From NCBI GenBank assembly GCA_015521385.1, contig WAOH01000047.1:1-5509 (forward strand): DNA of 5,509 bases, given 5' to 3'. Positions within the stretch are counted from its first letter, which is position 1. Each line of letters opens with the position of its first letter. Below the pieces are notes generated by a model. That model was given only the letters and a program-made list of their open reading frames with translations. It ran no database searches and was not told the DNA's origin. The DNA is from Thermoproteota archaeon (GTDB taxonomy: Archaea > Korarchaeota > Korarchaeia > Korarchaeales > Korarchaeaceae). The position numbers and the translations under genes are program-made. Shown piece by piece: positions 4,620 through 5,509 of this stretch.

Positions 4620-5509
4620 ATGACGAATGCCATGTCCCTTAGGGGGAAAATCCTCCTGGGTATGATGAGGCTATCTGGGAGGGATTTCAGGAGAGAGCTG
4701 AAGCTGATTAGGCTGATGGATGAGGGTGAGCTGGATCTGGGGGGATTCGTCAGGAATTCCCTCAGGGAGATCCTCACACATGCGAGGGAGAAGGTCCCAT
4801 ACTACGGGGAGGTCCTGCGAGATTCCATCCCCGGCGACCATCCGCTGAGCCCGTCTGAACTCGATCGGATCCCCGTCCTCTCCAGGTCCCAGGTCCAGTC
4901 GAGGGTGAAAGAGCTCACATCCACCGATATGAGGGGGACGAGGGTCATCACGGGGACCACCGGGGGATCCACCGGTAAGCCAATAAGGTACTACAGGGAT
5001 CTGAACTCCTACCGATGGGCAAGGGCCACCGAGTTCTTCTACTACGAGAGGTTCTTAGAGATAGACGAGATCTCATCGAAGAAATTGCTCGTCTGGGGAT
5101 CGGCTGCCGAGCTCCTTGAAGGAATTCCCCTCCTTCAGAGGATCATCCACGCCCTCACGAGGACCGCCTACTTCAATGCCTACCTTCTAGACGAGAAGCT
5201 CCTGAATGGAATCGTGAGAAAGCTCGTCGCTTACAGACCAGATATAGTCCGGGGATTCCCGCACTTCCTGGCGGCGATATCCCGACATGTGCTGATCAAA
5301 GGGCTGGCCATTCCCAGCCCCAAGGTGGTGGTATCCACGGGGGAGACCCTCACCGAGTGGAGGAGGGGGTTGATCGAGGAGGGATTCGGGACCGAGGTTC
5401 GCAACTTTTACGGCGCTAGGGAGGCTCCTGCCATAGCCGGGGAGTGCAAGGCGGGAGAAATGCACGTTTTCTCCTTCAACAATCTGGTGGAGATCATCGG
5501 AGGGGACGG
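4620..5509 (+). CDS. PaaK/CapK-family AMP-forming ligase (N-terminal part)
   Basis: The frame is open from ATG 4620 to the right edge: 296 complete codons, with the C-terminus missing, whereas family members usually have about 430-450 residues. The N-terminus has the helical, AREKVPYYGEVL-type segment (55-66) common in phenylacetate-CoA ligase and CapK proteins. TGTTGGSTGKP (111-121) is the glycine-rich ATP/AMP phosphate-binding motif. VVSTGETLTEW (237-247) and NFYGAREAP (262-270) match the adenylate-forming core, the latter at the place of the usual YGxTE motif. Members activate a carboxylic acid as an acyl-adenylate and then usually form a CoA thioester; CapK-type relatives occur in polysaccharide loci and others are annotated as coenzyme F390 synthetase. 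The substrate cannot be chosen here. A second ATG at 4632 is an alternative start; neither has a clear Shine-Dalgarno site. No neighbouring phenylacetate or capsule genes are visible. Confidence 0.9.
   Translation, partial: MTNAMSLRGKILLGMMRLSGRDFRRELKLIRLMDEGELDLGGFVRNSLREILTHAREKVPYYGEVLRDSIPGDHPLSPSELDRIPVLSRSQVQSRVKELTSTDMRGTRVITGTTGGSTGKPIRYYRDLNSYRWARATEFFYYERFLEIDEISSKKLLVWGSAAELLEGIPLLQRIIHALTRTAYFNAYLLDEKLLNGIVRKLVAYRPDIVRGFPHFLAAISRHVLIKGLAIPSPKVVVSTGETLTEWRRGLIEEGFGTEVRNFYGAREAPAIAGECKAGEMHVFSFNNLVEIIGGD

Overview
The window looks archaeal, most likely from a thermophilic member of the Thermoproteota or Korarchaeota; the phylum is a guess. The reasons are short intergenic gaps with A/T-rich TATA-like boxes about 23-32 bases upstream of the start codons, several starts that look leaderless, heavy use of AGG for Arg and GAG for Glu, and a DUF432-type gene, a family I know from archaea. 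Most genes are GC-rich, around 60% by eye. The nitroreductase block is visibly poorer in GC.

Layout. (1) Bases 1-445, minus strand: the N-terminal 148 residues of a protein with an HEXXH zinc-peptidase motif, running off the left edge. (2) Divergent from it at 503-952, plus strand: a SixA-like histidine phosphatase. One short TATA element at about 465-473 lies between the two and could serve both. (3) 953-2081: a low-density region holding a lone minus-strand nitroreductase (1209-1739) with non-coding flanks of 256 and about 340 bases. The second flank is rich in palindromes and ends in the terminator of the next operon. (4) 2082-3522, minus strand: a tight two-gene operon, a DUF432-type gene followed one base later by an MscS-family mechanosensitive channel. 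(5) Divergent at 3646-4458, plus strand: a protein with an emfourin-like (protealysin inhibitor-like) N-terminal region and a C-terminal beta-rich region. (6) 4620-5509, plus strand: the first 296 residues of a PaaK/CapK-type AMP-forming ligase, running off the right edge.

How the genes relate. Only the DUF432-mscS pair is clearly a functional unit, presumably for osmotic or membrane-tension response. The others appear to be independent transcription units, each with its own promoter. I see no CRISPR array, rRNA, complete tRNA, insertion sequence or attachment site. The most notable items are the emfourin-like archaeal protein, the HEXXH protein of unknown role, the DUF432/MscS pairing, and the unexplained palindrome-rich gap at 1755-2045.
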